Origin: Streptosporangium sp. NBC_01495
GTDB lineage: Bacteria > Actinomycetota > Actinomycetes > Streptosporangiales > Streptosporangiaceae
DNA length: 64,000 nt
Reading direction: 5' to 3'
Assembly (NCBI RefSeq): GCF_036250735.1
Contig: NZ_CP109430.1
Coordinates: forward strand, 8,060,001-8,124,000
The position numbers and the translations under genes are program-made. How positions within the stretch are numbered: the stretch's first letter is position 1; each line of letters opens with the position of its first letter. This document shows positions 44,014-51,956 of this stretch, one piece after another. The notes under the pieces were generated by a model that made no database searches, had not been told where the DNA came from, and saw nothing but the letters and a program-made list of their open reading frames with translations.

Positions 44014-44347
44014 CGGCACCTCTTCCATGGGCCACAGTGTGGCAGGCGATCATGAGCTGGAAATAATTTTAAGCGAGTTGCCATTTGGCAGTTGCCAGAA
44101 AGCAGCCACAGCAGCAACACTAGCCATGCTCGCACCAGGTAACGCGGCACACGCCGATACCGAACTACTCTCAGCAACGATTCGGTCACGCGTGGGGGAA
44201 GTTCCGCGTTCAAGAGCGCGCGGCCGGTGAGCGAAGAAGGAGGGCCTTCCTCGCCGGTCGCGCCCCGTGAACCACGCGTCCGTCAGTACGACGACTTCAG
44301 TCGGAACGAGAAGCGCCGCCGGACGCGCCACCACCAGAGGAATCCGG
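44014..44347. promoter_or_regulatory. Divergent spacer between the Scr1 gene and the broken ATPase
   Basis: No gene is seen in these 334 bases. The Scr1-proximal part is AT-rich. It holds TAAAAT as a possible -10 on the minus strand and TGCCA-TT-TGGCA at 44079-44090 followed by another TTGCCA, a likely operator. The rest is GC-rich and feeds the ATPase remnant. Confidence 0.45.
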
Positions 44348-44822
44348 ATGGTCGACCTCACGATGCGACGACAGAACCGCCTAGAGCTCTGTGTACACCC
44401 CGGCGCCGCCTTTCTCGCGCGCATGCATGTGCGCCGGACACTGATCGGCTGGGAACGGCGGGATTTGCTGGACACCGCCGAGCTGATCGCCTCCGAGCTG
44501 GTCACGAACGCCATCAAGGCGACGGGCGACATCACCGTCTCCCACGAGGAGGCCATGCTCTCGCCCGACCTGGTGACGGATCGGCATGTACCGAACCGGC
44601 CCGTACGTCGTGATCGAGGTGTGGGACGGTGACCGCACGCCCCCCGCCCCGAAGAACCCCTCCGACGACGAGGAGGGTGGGCGTGGCCTGCTGCTCGTCG
44701 AGCTGATGTGCCGCGGCTGGGGTTATCGGTGGCCGGTCACGGGCGGCAAGGTCGTCTGGTGCGTGATCGCGGGCGATCCCGGCCACACACCCGACGGCGA
44801 GAGATCGCGTACCGAGGGATGA
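44348..44822 (+). pseudogene. Frameshifted anti-sigma-like ATPase (HATPase_c, RsbW type)
   Basis: Two overlapping frames together make one domain. The first, from ATG 44348, reads LELCVHPGAAFLARMHVRRTLIGW and LIASELVTNAIKATGDI, the start of the HATPase fold with its N-box. The second, from about 44580 to 44822, reads VIEVWDGD, EEGGRGLLLVELMCRGWGYR and GGKVVWCVI, the G-box half. A shift of one base between about 44566 and 44585 is needed to join them. Such kinases regulate sigma factors or developmental regulators. A sequencing error must be excluded before calling it dead. Confidence 0.7.
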
Positions 44823-44826
44823 CAAG

Positions 44827-44858
44827 GCCCCGCGTCCTCCGTTCGGTGGACACGGGGC
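44827..44858 (+). terminator. Hairpin after the broken ATPase
   Basis: An 11-base stem with one mismatch (44827-44837 with 44848-44858) begins four bases after the stop and precedes the ABC cassette. Confidence 0.6.
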
Positions 44859-44909
44859 TCCATCGAACGTTGGTGCCGCGCGAACCGTACGGACGTGACA
44901 ATTGGGGGC

Positions 44910-45755
44910 ATGGAGGACATAGCGGTAAGAGTGCGAGGCCTGACGAAGCGCTACGGCGACGTTCAGGCCGTCGGGGGGATCGATCTCGACATCCGCGCGG
45001 GCGAGGTGTTCGCGATCCTGGGCCCGAACGGGGCCGGGAAGTCCACCACGGTGGAGATCATGGAGGGGCACCGCACCCGGGACGCCGGGGAGGTCAGCGT
45101 CCTGGGTGTCGACCCCGGCAGGCCCACCCGCGCGTGGCGTTCGCGGATCGGCATCGTGCTGCAGACGGCCAACGACGTGGCCGAGGCGACCGTACGGGAG
45201 ACCGTGCGGCACTTCGCGGGCTACTACCCCGGCGCCAAGGACCCGGACGAGGTGATCGAGCTGGTCGGACTGACGGAGAAGGCCGACCAGCGCATCCGGA
45301 AGCTCTCCGGCGGCCAGCGGCGCCGGGTGGACGTCGCGCTGGGGGTGATCGGCAACCCGGAGCTGCTCTTCCTGGACGAGCCGACCACCGGCTTCGACCC
45401 GGAGGCCCGCAGGCAGTTCTGGGAGCTGATCGAGGGCCTGACCCGCGACGGCACCACGATCGTGCTGACCACCCACTACCTGGACGAGGCCGAGGCACTG
45501 GCCAACCGGGTGGCCGTGGTCGCCGGGGGGCGGATCGTGGCCGAGGGCGAGCCCAAGACCCTGGGCGGCAGGGCCACCGCCAAGGCCGTGGTGAGCTGGT
45601 CCGACGCGGGTGAGCGCCACTCCCTGGAGACGGACACGCCGACCAGGACCGTCCTGGAGCTGACCCGCCGCTTCGACGGCGAGGTCCCCGAGCTGGCCGT
45701 GACCCGTCCCACCCTGGAGGACGTCTACCTCCGCCTCATCGAGACCCCTGCCTGA
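44910..45755 (+). CDS. ABC transporter ATP-binding protein (DrrA-like), cassette 1
   Basis: The 281-residue ATPase has Walker A GPNGAGKSTTVE, signature KLSGGQRRRVDVAL, Walker B LLFLDEPTTGFD and H-loop TTHYLDEAE. It is of the drug-resistance type with a C-terminal extension. The ATG at 44910 with GGGGG before it is used; a GTG at 44895 is possible. It is followed by its permease, a histidine kinase and a response regulator, so the exporter is probably induced by the linked two-component system. Confidence 0.92.
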   Translation: MEDIAVRVRGLTKRYGDVQAVGGIDLDIRAGEVFAILGPNGAGKSTTVEIMEGHRTRDAGEVSVLGVDPGRPTRAWRSRIGIVLQTANDVAEATVRETVRHFAGYYPGAKDPDEVIELVGLTEKADQRIRKLSGGQRRRVDVALGVIGNPELLFLDEPTTGFDPEARRQFWELIEGLTRDGTTIVLTTHYLDEAEALANRVAVVAGGRIVAEGEPKTLGGRATAKAVVSWSDAGERHSLETDTPTRTVLELTRRFDGEVPELAVTRPTLEDVYLRLIETPA

Positions 45756-45801
45756 TCATCCCCGTACGAGCGTCGACCGATCCCCCGAGGTGATCAGCCA
45801 G

Positions 45802-46644
45802 ATGAGCCAGACCCTTGCCCGATCTTCCGCCCCGGCCCTCAGTGCCGGACTACCTTCCGTGATGCGACTGGGGCTGTCACGGACGGTCATCGAGAACAGG
45901 ATGTTCTTCCGCGAGCGGGACGCGGTGATCTTCACCTTCGCCTTCCCGATCATCATGCTGGTGCTCTTCGGTTCGATCTTCTCGAACGACCTGGAGGGAA
46001 CCGGCCTGACCGTCTCACAGCTCTACGTGGCCGGGCTCATCGGCACCGCCACGATGACGGGGTTCCAGAACCTCGGGATCAACGTCGCGATGGACCGCGA
46101 CGACGGCACGCTCAAACGGCTGGCGGGCACCCCGCTGCCCCGCACCTCCTATTTCATGGGCAAGGCCCTCAACACCCTGTTCGTCTCCTTCCTGCAGATT
46201 GTCATCCTGCTGGCCATCGGCGTCGCGCTGTTCGGCCTGGAACTGCCGTCGGAGGCGTCCAGGTGGGTGACCTTCACCTGGGTGTTCGTGCTCGGCGTGA
46301 TCGGCTCGTCCCTGCTCGGGGTCGCGATCAGCAGCCTGCCCCGGTCGGCCAAGAGCGCCAGCGCGGTGATCGCGATGCCGTTCGTGGTGCTGCAGTTCAT
46401 CTCCGGGGTGTTCATCCCCATCGGGCAGCTGCCGCCCTGGCTGGTGAACATCGCCTCGGTCTTCCCGCTCAAGTGGATGTGCCAGGGGTTCCGGTCGGTC
46501 TTCCTGGGGGACGCCGGAGTCACACTTGAGGTCGCGAACTCGTACGAACTCGACCGGGTCGCCCTGGTTCTGGGAGCCTGGGCGATCGGAGGACTGGTGC
46601 TGTGCCTGATGACGTTCCGCTGGAAGAGCCGCCGCGACGGGTGA
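45802..46644 (+). CDS. ABC-2 type permease, cassette 1
   Basis: The 280-residue protein has six transmembrane helices and the ABC-2 features RDAVIFTFAFPIIMLVLFGSIF, MDRDDGTLKRLAGTPLPRTSYFMGK and FVVLQFISGVFIPIGQLPPWL. It is the membrane partner of the ATPase 46 bases upstream. The ATG at 45802 has GAGGTGAT upstream; a GTG at 45790 is possible. Its stop overlaps the kinase start as GTGA. Confidence 0.9.
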   Translation: MSQTLARSSAPALSAGLPSVMRLGLSRTVIENRMFFRERDAVIFTFAFPIIMLVLFGSIFSNDLEGTGLTVSQLYVAGLIGTATMTGFQNLGINVAMDRDDGTLKRLAGTPLPRTSYFMGKALNTLFVSFLQIVILLAIGVALFGLELPSEASRWVTFTWVFVLGVIGSSLLGVAISSLPRSAKSASAVIAMPFVVLQFISGVFIPIGQLPPWLVNIASVFPLKWMCQGFRSVFLGDAGVTLEVANSYELDRVALVLGAWAIGGLVLCLMTFRWKSRRDG

Positions 46645-47975
46645 GCTCCGCCCGCCGGCCCAAGCCCCCCGCCCGGTCGGCCGGCCCCCACGCGTGGCAG
46701 TCGCTGCGCGGCTGGGAGTCGCTTCTCGCCCTCGGGCTCCTCCTGCCCACCTGGACCGCGCTCAGCGGCGACGCGCCCGTGGGCGAGAAGGTGATCGTGG
46801 CGGGCTGCCTGGTCGCGATCCTGCCGCTCTACGTCCTGCTGGGCCGCCCGGCGATCGTCGGCGAGGACCGGTTGCGGGGGACGATCTACATCGTCCTGCT
46901 GATCGCGCTGTTCACTCCTCCGGGGCTCACCGCGTCGTACGCGACGTTCGCCCTGTTCGGGCTCTGCCCGCAGTGCTTCATGGTCTTCCCCGCCAGGCGG
47001 GCGATGATCGCCGTGATCGCGCTGAACCTCTCCGCGATGATCCGCTACCTGTTCCTGGTCGAGGGCGCGGAGCCGTTCAACTTCCTGGTGGTCACCACGA
47101 TCGTCGTCGTCTTCTCCGCCACGTTCGGGGTCTGGATGGAGCGGATCACCAGGCAGAGTGAGGAGCGGGCCGCGCTCATCAAGGAGCTGGAGAGCAGCCG
47201 GGCCACGGTGTCGAAGCTCTCGGCCGAGCGCGGGGCACAGGCCGAGCGGGAGCGGCTCGCCGGGGAGATCCACGACACCCTGGCGCAGGGCTTCACCAGC
47301 ATCATCATGCTGATCCAGGCGGCCGAGGCGCAGCCGGACCCGTCCCGTCACCTGGCGCTGGCCGTCCAGACGGCGCGGGAGAACCTGACCGAGGCCCGCC
47401 TGCTGGTCACCACGCTGAGCCCGGCCCCCCTGGACGACTCGACCCTGGACGAGGCGCTGCGGCGGCTGACGAACCGGCTCGGCGAGGAGACGGGCCTGTC
47501 CACCGGGTTCGAGGTGTACGGGGAGTCCCGGCCGCTGAGCGCCCCGGCCGAGGTGGTGCTCGTCCGCGCCACCCAGGAGGGCCTGGCCAACGTGCGCAAG
47601 CACGCGGACGCGGAGTCCGTCGCGGTCTCGATCGCCTACCGGGACGGCTCCGTACGGCTGGAGGTGCGCGACGACGGACGCGGTTTCGAGCCGTCCGGCG
47701 GCCAGGGGTACGGCCTGCGGGGCATGCGCGCCCGCGTGGAGCAGGTCGGCGGGACCCTCTCCGTGACGGGACTCCCCGGTGAGGGGACGATCCTTGAGGT
47801 GGTCGTCCCCACCGACCGGCCCGTCCTCACCTCCGACGACCTCCCGGGCCTCACGGACCCGCCCGATGTCCCCGGCGACCCCCGCGACCAGGCCGGCCCC
47901 TCCGACATCCCCGCCGGCCGAACCGGCCGGGGCGACGGCACCGACCGGCTCGGCCATCCCAGCCAGAGAGTGTGA
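46641..47975 (+). CDS. Sensor histidine kinase (NarL-type partner), cassette 1
   Basis: The 444-residue protein has about five to six transmembrane helices in residues 30-180, a coiled-coil linker (MERITRQSEERAALIKELESSRATVSKL), the HisKA_3 phospho-acceptor ERLAGEIHDTLAQGF and an HATPase with QEGLANVRKHADAE, VRDDGRGFEP and GYGLRGMRARVEQVGG. The C-terminal 60 residues are Pro/Asp/Gly-rich and disordered. The sensing part is membrane-embedded, as in kinases that detect cell-envelope stress. The GTG start overlaps the permease stop. Confidence 0.92.
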   Translation: MSSARRPKPPARSAGPHAWQSLRGWESLLALGLLLPTWTALSGDAPVGEKVIVAGCLVAILPLYVLLGRPAIVGEDRLRGTIYIVLLIALFTPPGLTASYATFALFGLCPQCFMVFPARRAMIAVIALNLSAMIRYLFLVEGAEPFNFLVVTTIVVVFSATFGVWMERITRQSEERAALIKELESSRATVSKLSAERGAQAERERLAGEIHDTLAQGFTSIIMLIQAAEAQPDPSRHLALAVQTARENLTEARLLVTTLSPAPLDDSTLDEALRRLTNRLGEETGLSTGFEVYGESRPLSAPAEVVLVRATQEGLANVRKHADAESVAVSIAYRDGSVRLEVRDDGRGFEPSGGQGYGLRGMRARVEQVGGTLSVTGLPGEGTILEVVVPTDRPVLTSDDLPGLTDPPDVPGDPRDQAGPSDIPAGRTGRGDGTDRLGHPSQRV

Positions 47976-47978
47976 CAC

Positions 47979-48602
47979 ATGCTTCGCGTGATGATCGTCG
48001 ACGATCACCCGGTGGTCCGCGAGGGCCTCCGGGGCATGCTGGAGGCCGACCCCGGGATCACGGTGGTGGGCGAGGCGTCGTCGGGGGACGAGGCCGTCGT
48101 GCGGGCCGGGGAGCTCACGCCGGACGTGATCCTGATGGACCTGCGCATGCCCGACGGGGACGGGGTGAGTGCCACCTCGCGCATCCTCGCCGGGCGGCCG
48201 GAGAGCCGGGTGGTCGTGCTGACCACCTACGAGACCGACGCCGACATCGTACGGGCGGTCGAGGCCGGTGCGGCGGGGTATCTGCTCAAGGACACCTCCA
48301 GGGCCGACCTGCTCGCCGCGATCCGTTCGGCGGCGCGCGGGGAGACCGTGCTGTCGCCGTCGGTGGCGACCAGGCTGGTCACCCGGATGCGGGCTCCGGT
48401 GGCCGAGTCGCTGTCGCCGCGCGAGACCGAGGTGCTCTCCCTGGTGGCCCGGGGGCTGACCAACGCGGAGATCGGCAGGGCCCTGTTCATCAGCGAGACC
48501 ACGGTCAAGACCCACCTGCTGCGCGTCTTCGGCAAACTCGGCGTCTCCGACCGCACCGCCGCCGTGACCACGGCCCTGGACCGGGGCCTGCTCACCCGCT
48601 AG
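47979..48602 (+). CDS. NarL/LuxR-type response regulator, cassette 1
   Basis: The 207-residue protein has a receiver domain (MIVDDHPVVREGLRGML, phospho-acceptor Asp in DVILMDLRMPDGDG, LTTYETD, YLLKDTS) and a LuxR helix-turn-helix (LSPRETEVLSLVARGLTNAEIGRALFISETTVKTHLLRVFGKLGV). It starts three bases after the kinase stop. It likely activates the ABC genes upstream. Its 3' end overlaps the convergent SDR gene by 11 bases. Confidence 0.94.
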   Translation: MLRVMIVDDHPVVREGLRGMLEADPGITVVGEASSGDEAVVRAGELTPDVILMDLRMPDGDGVSATSRILAGRPESRVVVLTTYETDADIVRAVEAGAAGYLLKDTSRADLLAAIRSAARGETVLSPSVATRLVTRMRAPVAESLSPRETEVLSLVARGLTNAEIGRALFISETTVKTHLLRVFGKLGVSDRTAAVTTALDRGLLTR

Positions 48603-49248
48603 GCGCGTGCAGAGCTTCCCGCTCCCACTGGCGTCGTGGTTGTGTGTGCAGCCGCCAGTAGTGCTCAGCGATGTCATCCGGGTCGAAGTCGGTGCCGGGG
48701 GCAACCGGGCCGGCCACGGTGACGCTCGCCACGTGCACCCCGGAGGGCCCGTACTCCTGGTCGAGCAGCGTGACCAGGGTTCGGACGCCTGCCTTGCCCA
48801 GCGAGAGGCTCACGTATTGCGGCTTGGGCTCGGGCATGCCGCCCGTGATGAGGAACGTTCCGCTGCCGCGTGCCGCCATCGCGGGCGCGACGTGGGCGGC
48901 GGCGTTGAGCGCGCCGACCACGTTCACCGCCCACGCCTCCATGTGAGCGCGTACCGACAACTCGCCTGGCGCGTCGGCCTGGATGATCGCGGCGTTGTAC
49001 ACGACGACGTCCGGCACGCCGTGCTCGCTGACAGCTTTGTCGAGCGCGGCGTTCAACGCGGCCTGGTCGGTGCTGTCGGCCTCCACCATGACAACCGGAA
49101 CACCATGGGAAGCAACCGCCTCGGCCACGGCACGCAGCGTCCGCCCGCTCCGGGCGATCAGCGTGATCGGCAGTCCTTCCCTGGCGAGTCGGCGAGCCAC
49201 GGCCTGTCCGATCCCCGGACCCGCACCAATGATCACTGCACTCGGCAT
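48592..49248 (-). CDS. SDR family oxidoreductase
   Basis: The 218-residue protein has the Rossmann motif VIIGAGPGIGQAVARRLA, VVYNAAII in the NNAG position and TFLITGGMPEP. The active-site region is QYVSLSLGKAGVRTL, with Tyr and Lys separated by six residues instead of three, as in some atypical SDRs. The substrate is unknown. The ATG at 49248 has AGGAG six bases upstream. It is divergent from a MerR gene and preceded by a promoter with a long spacer of the MerR-controlled type. Confidence 0.88.
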   Translation of the reverse strand: MPSAVIIGAGPGIGQAVARRLAREGLPITLIARSGRTLRAVAEAVASHGVPVVMVEADSTDQAALNAALDKAVSEHGVPDVVVYNAAIIQADAPGELSVRAHMEAWAVNVVGALNAAAHVAPAMAARGSGTFLITGGMPEPKPQYVSLSLGKAGVRTLVTLLDQEYGPSGVHVASVTVAGPVAPGTDFDPDDIAEHYWRLHTQPRRQWEREALHAPSG

Positions 49249-49286
49249 CGACATCTCCTCATTTTTTGTGATCAGCGATACTTGGG

Positions 49287-49318
49287 ACGGTAAAGCGTCA
49301 CATCCATGTGAAGGTCAA
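49287..49318 (-). promoter_or_regulatory. MerR-type promoter/operator of the SDR gene
   Basis: On the minus strand TTGACC (49318-49313) and TACCGT (49292-49287) are separated by 20 bases, the overlong spacer typical of MerR-activated promoters. The inverted repeat TCACAT-CC-ATGTGA (49298-49311) sits inside the spacer. Confidence 0.7.
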
Positions 49319-49332
49319 GCGAAAGGAGCCGA

Positions 49333-49722
49333 ATGCGGATCGGCGACCTGGCTCACGAGACCGGGGTGCACAGGCGACTGTTGCGCTACTACGAAGAGCA
49401 GGGCCTGCTCAGGCCGGTCCGGCTGGTCAACGGCTACCGTGAGTACACCGAGACGGACATCGCGACGGTGCGCCACATCCGCGCCATGCTCGCCGCCGGG
49501 CTTCCCACCGTGGTCATCGCCCGGGTCCTGCACTGCGTCCACGATGATGACGAACTGATGGTGTCGTCCGGCTGCCCGACCTTCATCGAGGACCTGCGGC
49601 GCGAACGCGTTCGCATCGTCGAGACGATCGCTCAACTCCAGAGCTCCCAGGGGATGCTGGATGCGATCCTCGACGCGGCGCTACAACAGGCGGCAGATGT
49701 GCCACGCGAGCCCGTCCCGTGA
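49333..49722 (+). CDS. MerR family regulator
   Basis: The 129-residue protein has a MerR helix-turn-helix and wing: MRIGDLAHETGVHRRLLRYYEEQGLLRPVRLVNGYREYTETDIATVRHIRAML. The C-terminal part forms the dimer helix, with two cysteines (LHCVH and SGCPTF). GAAAGGAGC precedes the ATG. It is divergent from the SDR gene with 84 bases between starts and should activate it through the operator there. The inducer is unknown. Confidence 0.92.
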   Translation: MRIGDLAHETGVHRRLLRYYEEQGLLRPVRLVNGYREYTETDIATVRHIRAMLAAGLPTVVIARVLHCVHDDDELMVSSGCPTFIEDLRRERVRIVETIAQLQSSQGMLDAILDAALQQAADVPREPVP

Positions 49723-50090
49723 CCGAGCACCGACTCCGGCGCGACCGAACTCCGTGATCGCACTCCACCCGCCCCGACACCACCGGCGCCCTGCGTCATT
49801 GCCACCACACGAGCCGGAACCGGCCCTCCAACGGCCCTCCGACCCCGGAAAACGCGAAATCCCGTCCGGCCGCGACAAACCTCACCGCGCTCCCCTCGCG
49901 GGCGAGAGGGAACTTGACCGACTACTCAGACTTGTCACCTTCTTGCACCGAGGATGTAAGCAATAGCACAGTGACTCTTCCACAAAAAGGATCTTGCACC
50001 CATAATGGTTGATTCCGGGGGCCAGAACCATGAGGTGGAAGTGATAAAGCGAGTACCTGTCAACCTCGCGCTGATCTGCGGGAGCTTGAC
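49723..50090. promoter_or_regulatory. Spacer between merR and tetR genes
   Basis: No convincing gene is seen in these 368 bases. The first 200 are GC-rich. From about 49930 the sequence is AT-richer, with CTTGCACC occurring twice 50-odd bases apart, an AAAAA run and CATAAT near 50003. These make a plausible promoter for the TetR gene at 50091. Confidence 0.4.
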
Positions 50091-50696
50091 ATGAACGGAC
50101 GGTCCTACCGGGGAATGTCAGCGGAGGAGAGGCTCACGGAGCGCCGGGAGCGTCTGATCTCCGCGGCGTACGCCCTTTACTCCGACCCCGGATTCCCCGA
50201 AACGACGATCGAGAGGTTGTGCGCCGAGGCACGCATCTCCAACCGCGCCTTCTACGAGTGTTTCTCGGGACGCGACGAGCTGATGCAGACCCTGTACGAC
50301 CGATGTGTGCGCGAAACGCTGGAGGCGATGTCGAAAGCCATCGAGCAGGCCCCCGACACCCTGGCCGACCGGGTCGAAACGGGGGTCACCAGCTACATCA
50401 GCTTCGTCACCGACGACAGGCGCCGCGCGCGGATCATGCATCTGGAGGTACGCCGGGCAGGCGACTGTCTCGTCACCTCCAGGCAGTCGGCCGTCGAGGC
50501 CTTCACCAGAACGATCGAGTCGAACGTCGCCGACCTGCCGGAGGCGACGAAGGCCAACCAGCATCTCCTCGCGCTGGGCATGATCGGAGCGATCCAGGAA
50601 CTGCTCATCGAGTGGGTCCTGGCCGACGACCCGCCTCCGGTCGCCGGACTGATCGACACCGCCACGCACATCTTCCGCAGGTCCTTCGTGACCTGA
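50091..50696 (+). CDS. TetR family regulator
   Basis: The 201-residue protein has a TetR helix-turn-helix: RRERLISAAYALYSDPGFPETTIERLCAEARISNRAFYECFSGRDELMQTLYD. The remaining helices hold two cysteines (DRCVRE, GDCLVT). GGGAG precedes the ATG. No neighbour is an obvious target, since it is convergent with the STAS gene. The ligand is unknown. Confidence 0.9.
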   Translation: MNGRSYRGMSAEERLTERRERLISAAYALYSDPGFPETTIERLCAEARISNRAFYECFSGRDELMQTLYDRCVRETLEAMSKAIEQAPDTLADRVETGVTSYISFVTDDRRRARIMHLEVRRAGDCLVTSRQSAVEAFTRTIESNVADLPEATKANQHLLALGMIGAIQELLIEWVLADDPPPVAGLIDTATHIFRRSFVT

Positions 50697-50710
50697 CGGC
50701 GGCGGGAGAC

Positions 50711-50737
50711 GAGGACGGGCCCGCCGGGCCCGTCCTC
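50711..50737. terminator. Bidirectional hairpin between tetR and STAS genes
   Basis: A perfect 12-base stem (50711-50722 with 50726-50737) on a three-base loop lies 15 bases after the tetR stop and 50 bases from the STAS stop. Confidence 0.8.
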
Positions 50738-50786
50738 CGATATGTTCCGGCGCCGCCGTCGCCCCGAACTCCGGCGGCCGCCCGGA

Positions 50787-51104
50787 TCAGGCCACCGCGG
50801 CCACGGGAAGCTCGACGGTGAGGACCCGGTTGAGCCGGGTCACCGCCAGCACCCGCATCACCCTCGGCGGCACCCCCCTCAGAATGAGGCGGCGTTCCGC
50901 GCCCACAGCGCGGCGATGCGTACCCACCAGCACCCCGAGACCGGTGGCATCGATCATTTCCAGCCTGGAAAGATCTACGATCAGGTCGCCGCGCCCGGAG
51001 TCGACTGCCTCGTGCAGCCGCGGGCGCACTCGGGCGACGGTTCCCACGTCGAGACGACTCCCGACGCCGACCACTTGGGCCCGGGGGTTACCAGGGACGC
51101 GCAT
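50787..51104 (-). CDS. STAS-domain anti-anti-sigma factor
   Basis: The 105-residue protein is a single STAS domain: VVGVGSRLDVGTVARVRPRLHEAVDSGRGDLIVDLSRLEMIDATGLGVLVGTHRR. In SpoIIAA-type proteins the motif DSSGLG carries the phosphorylated Ser; here it reads DATGLG, so Thr is the possible acceptor. It would release a sigma factor from an anti-sigma kinase, but no such kinase or sigma gene is next to it. The broken anti-sigma-like ATPase lies 6 kb away. Confidence 0.87.
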   Translation of the reverse strand: MRVPGNPRAQVVGVGSRLDVGTVARVRPRLHEAVDSGRGDLIVDLSRLEMIDATGLGVLVGTHRRAVGAERRLILRGVPPRVMRVLAVTRLNRVLTVELPVAAVA

Positions 51105-51298
51105 GCCTCCTCCTCACGCCCGGCCGCCGACGAGAAGCAGCCCGGCACAACGGCGACGCGTCACCACGACCAACAGGTCACGCACCGCATTCACACAATG
51201 TCACAGCGTACAAGAAGGTGCGAACCTCCCTCACTCCCGGCGGCACCCTTCCCACGGACATGAAAGTCCCTTGCCCGAATCAAATGAGAAAACGCGGT

Positions 51299-51892
51299 TT
51301 AAAGCCAACCTTTTTGTTGGGCCGACCGGATCGCGGTGATCCGGTTGGTCGCGCCCAGTTTGGTGATGGCGCTGGACAGGTAGTTGCGCACGGTGCCCTG
51401 GGTGAGGTTGAGCGCGGCGGCGATCTCGGCGACCGAGGCGCCCCGCGCGGCCAGCTCCAGGGAGCCGCGCTCGCGCTCGGTGAGAGGGCTCTCCCCCGCC
51501 ATCATCGCCGAGGCGGCCATCTCCGGGTCGAGATAGCGCCCGCCCGCGTGGACCTTGCGGATCGCCGTCGCCAGCTCGTCGGCGGAGGCGTCCTTGGGGA
51601 CGAAGCCGCGCACCCCGGCCGCGAGTGCCCGCCGCAGGTATCCGGGCCGCCCGAAACTGGTCAGCATCAGCACCGCGTGGCCCGGCAGCGTCTCGGCGAC
51701 GCTCAGCCCGTCCATCCCCGGCATCTCGATGTCCAGCACGACCACGTCGGGCCGGTGCTCCAGCACGGCCGCCGCCACCAGGTCTCCCCTGGCCACCTCC
51801 GCCACCACCTCGACGTCCGGCTCCAGGCCGAGCAGGGTGGCGATCGCCCTCCTGACCAGGTGCTCGTCGTCGGCCAGCAGGACCCGGATCAC
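51299..51892 (-). CDS. LuxR-type response regulator (DesR-like), cassette 2
   Basis: The 197-residue protein has a receiver domain (IRVLLADDEHLVRRAIATLL, acceptor Asp in VVVLDIEMPGMDGL, LTSFGRPGY, VPKDAS) and a LuxR helix-turn-helix (LTERERGSLELAARGASVAEIAAALNLTQGTVRNYLSSAITKLGA). It follows its kinase by 64 bases. It should regulate the ABC genes at the head of the cassette. A GTG start is used. Confidence 0.92.
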   Translation of the reverse strand: MIRVLLADDEHLVRRAIATLLGLEPDVEVVAEVARGDLVAAAVLEHRPDVVVLDIEMPGMDGLSVAETLPGHAVLMLTSFGRPGYLRRALAAGVRGFVPKDASADELATAIRKVHAGGRYLDPEMAASAMMAGESPLTERERGSLELAARGASVAEIAAALNLTQGTVRNYLSSAITKLGATNRITAIRSAQQKGWL

Positions 51893-51956
51893 CGCGCCGC
51901 CCCGGCCGGACCGCTCGCCCCGACGGGACGGCCCGGTGCCGCGGTCATTGTCTGGA

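Noticed and set aside
46149..48704. An 851-codon open frame on the minus strand
   Set aside because: It is antisense to the cassette 1 permease, kinase and regulator, which have complete conserved motifs.
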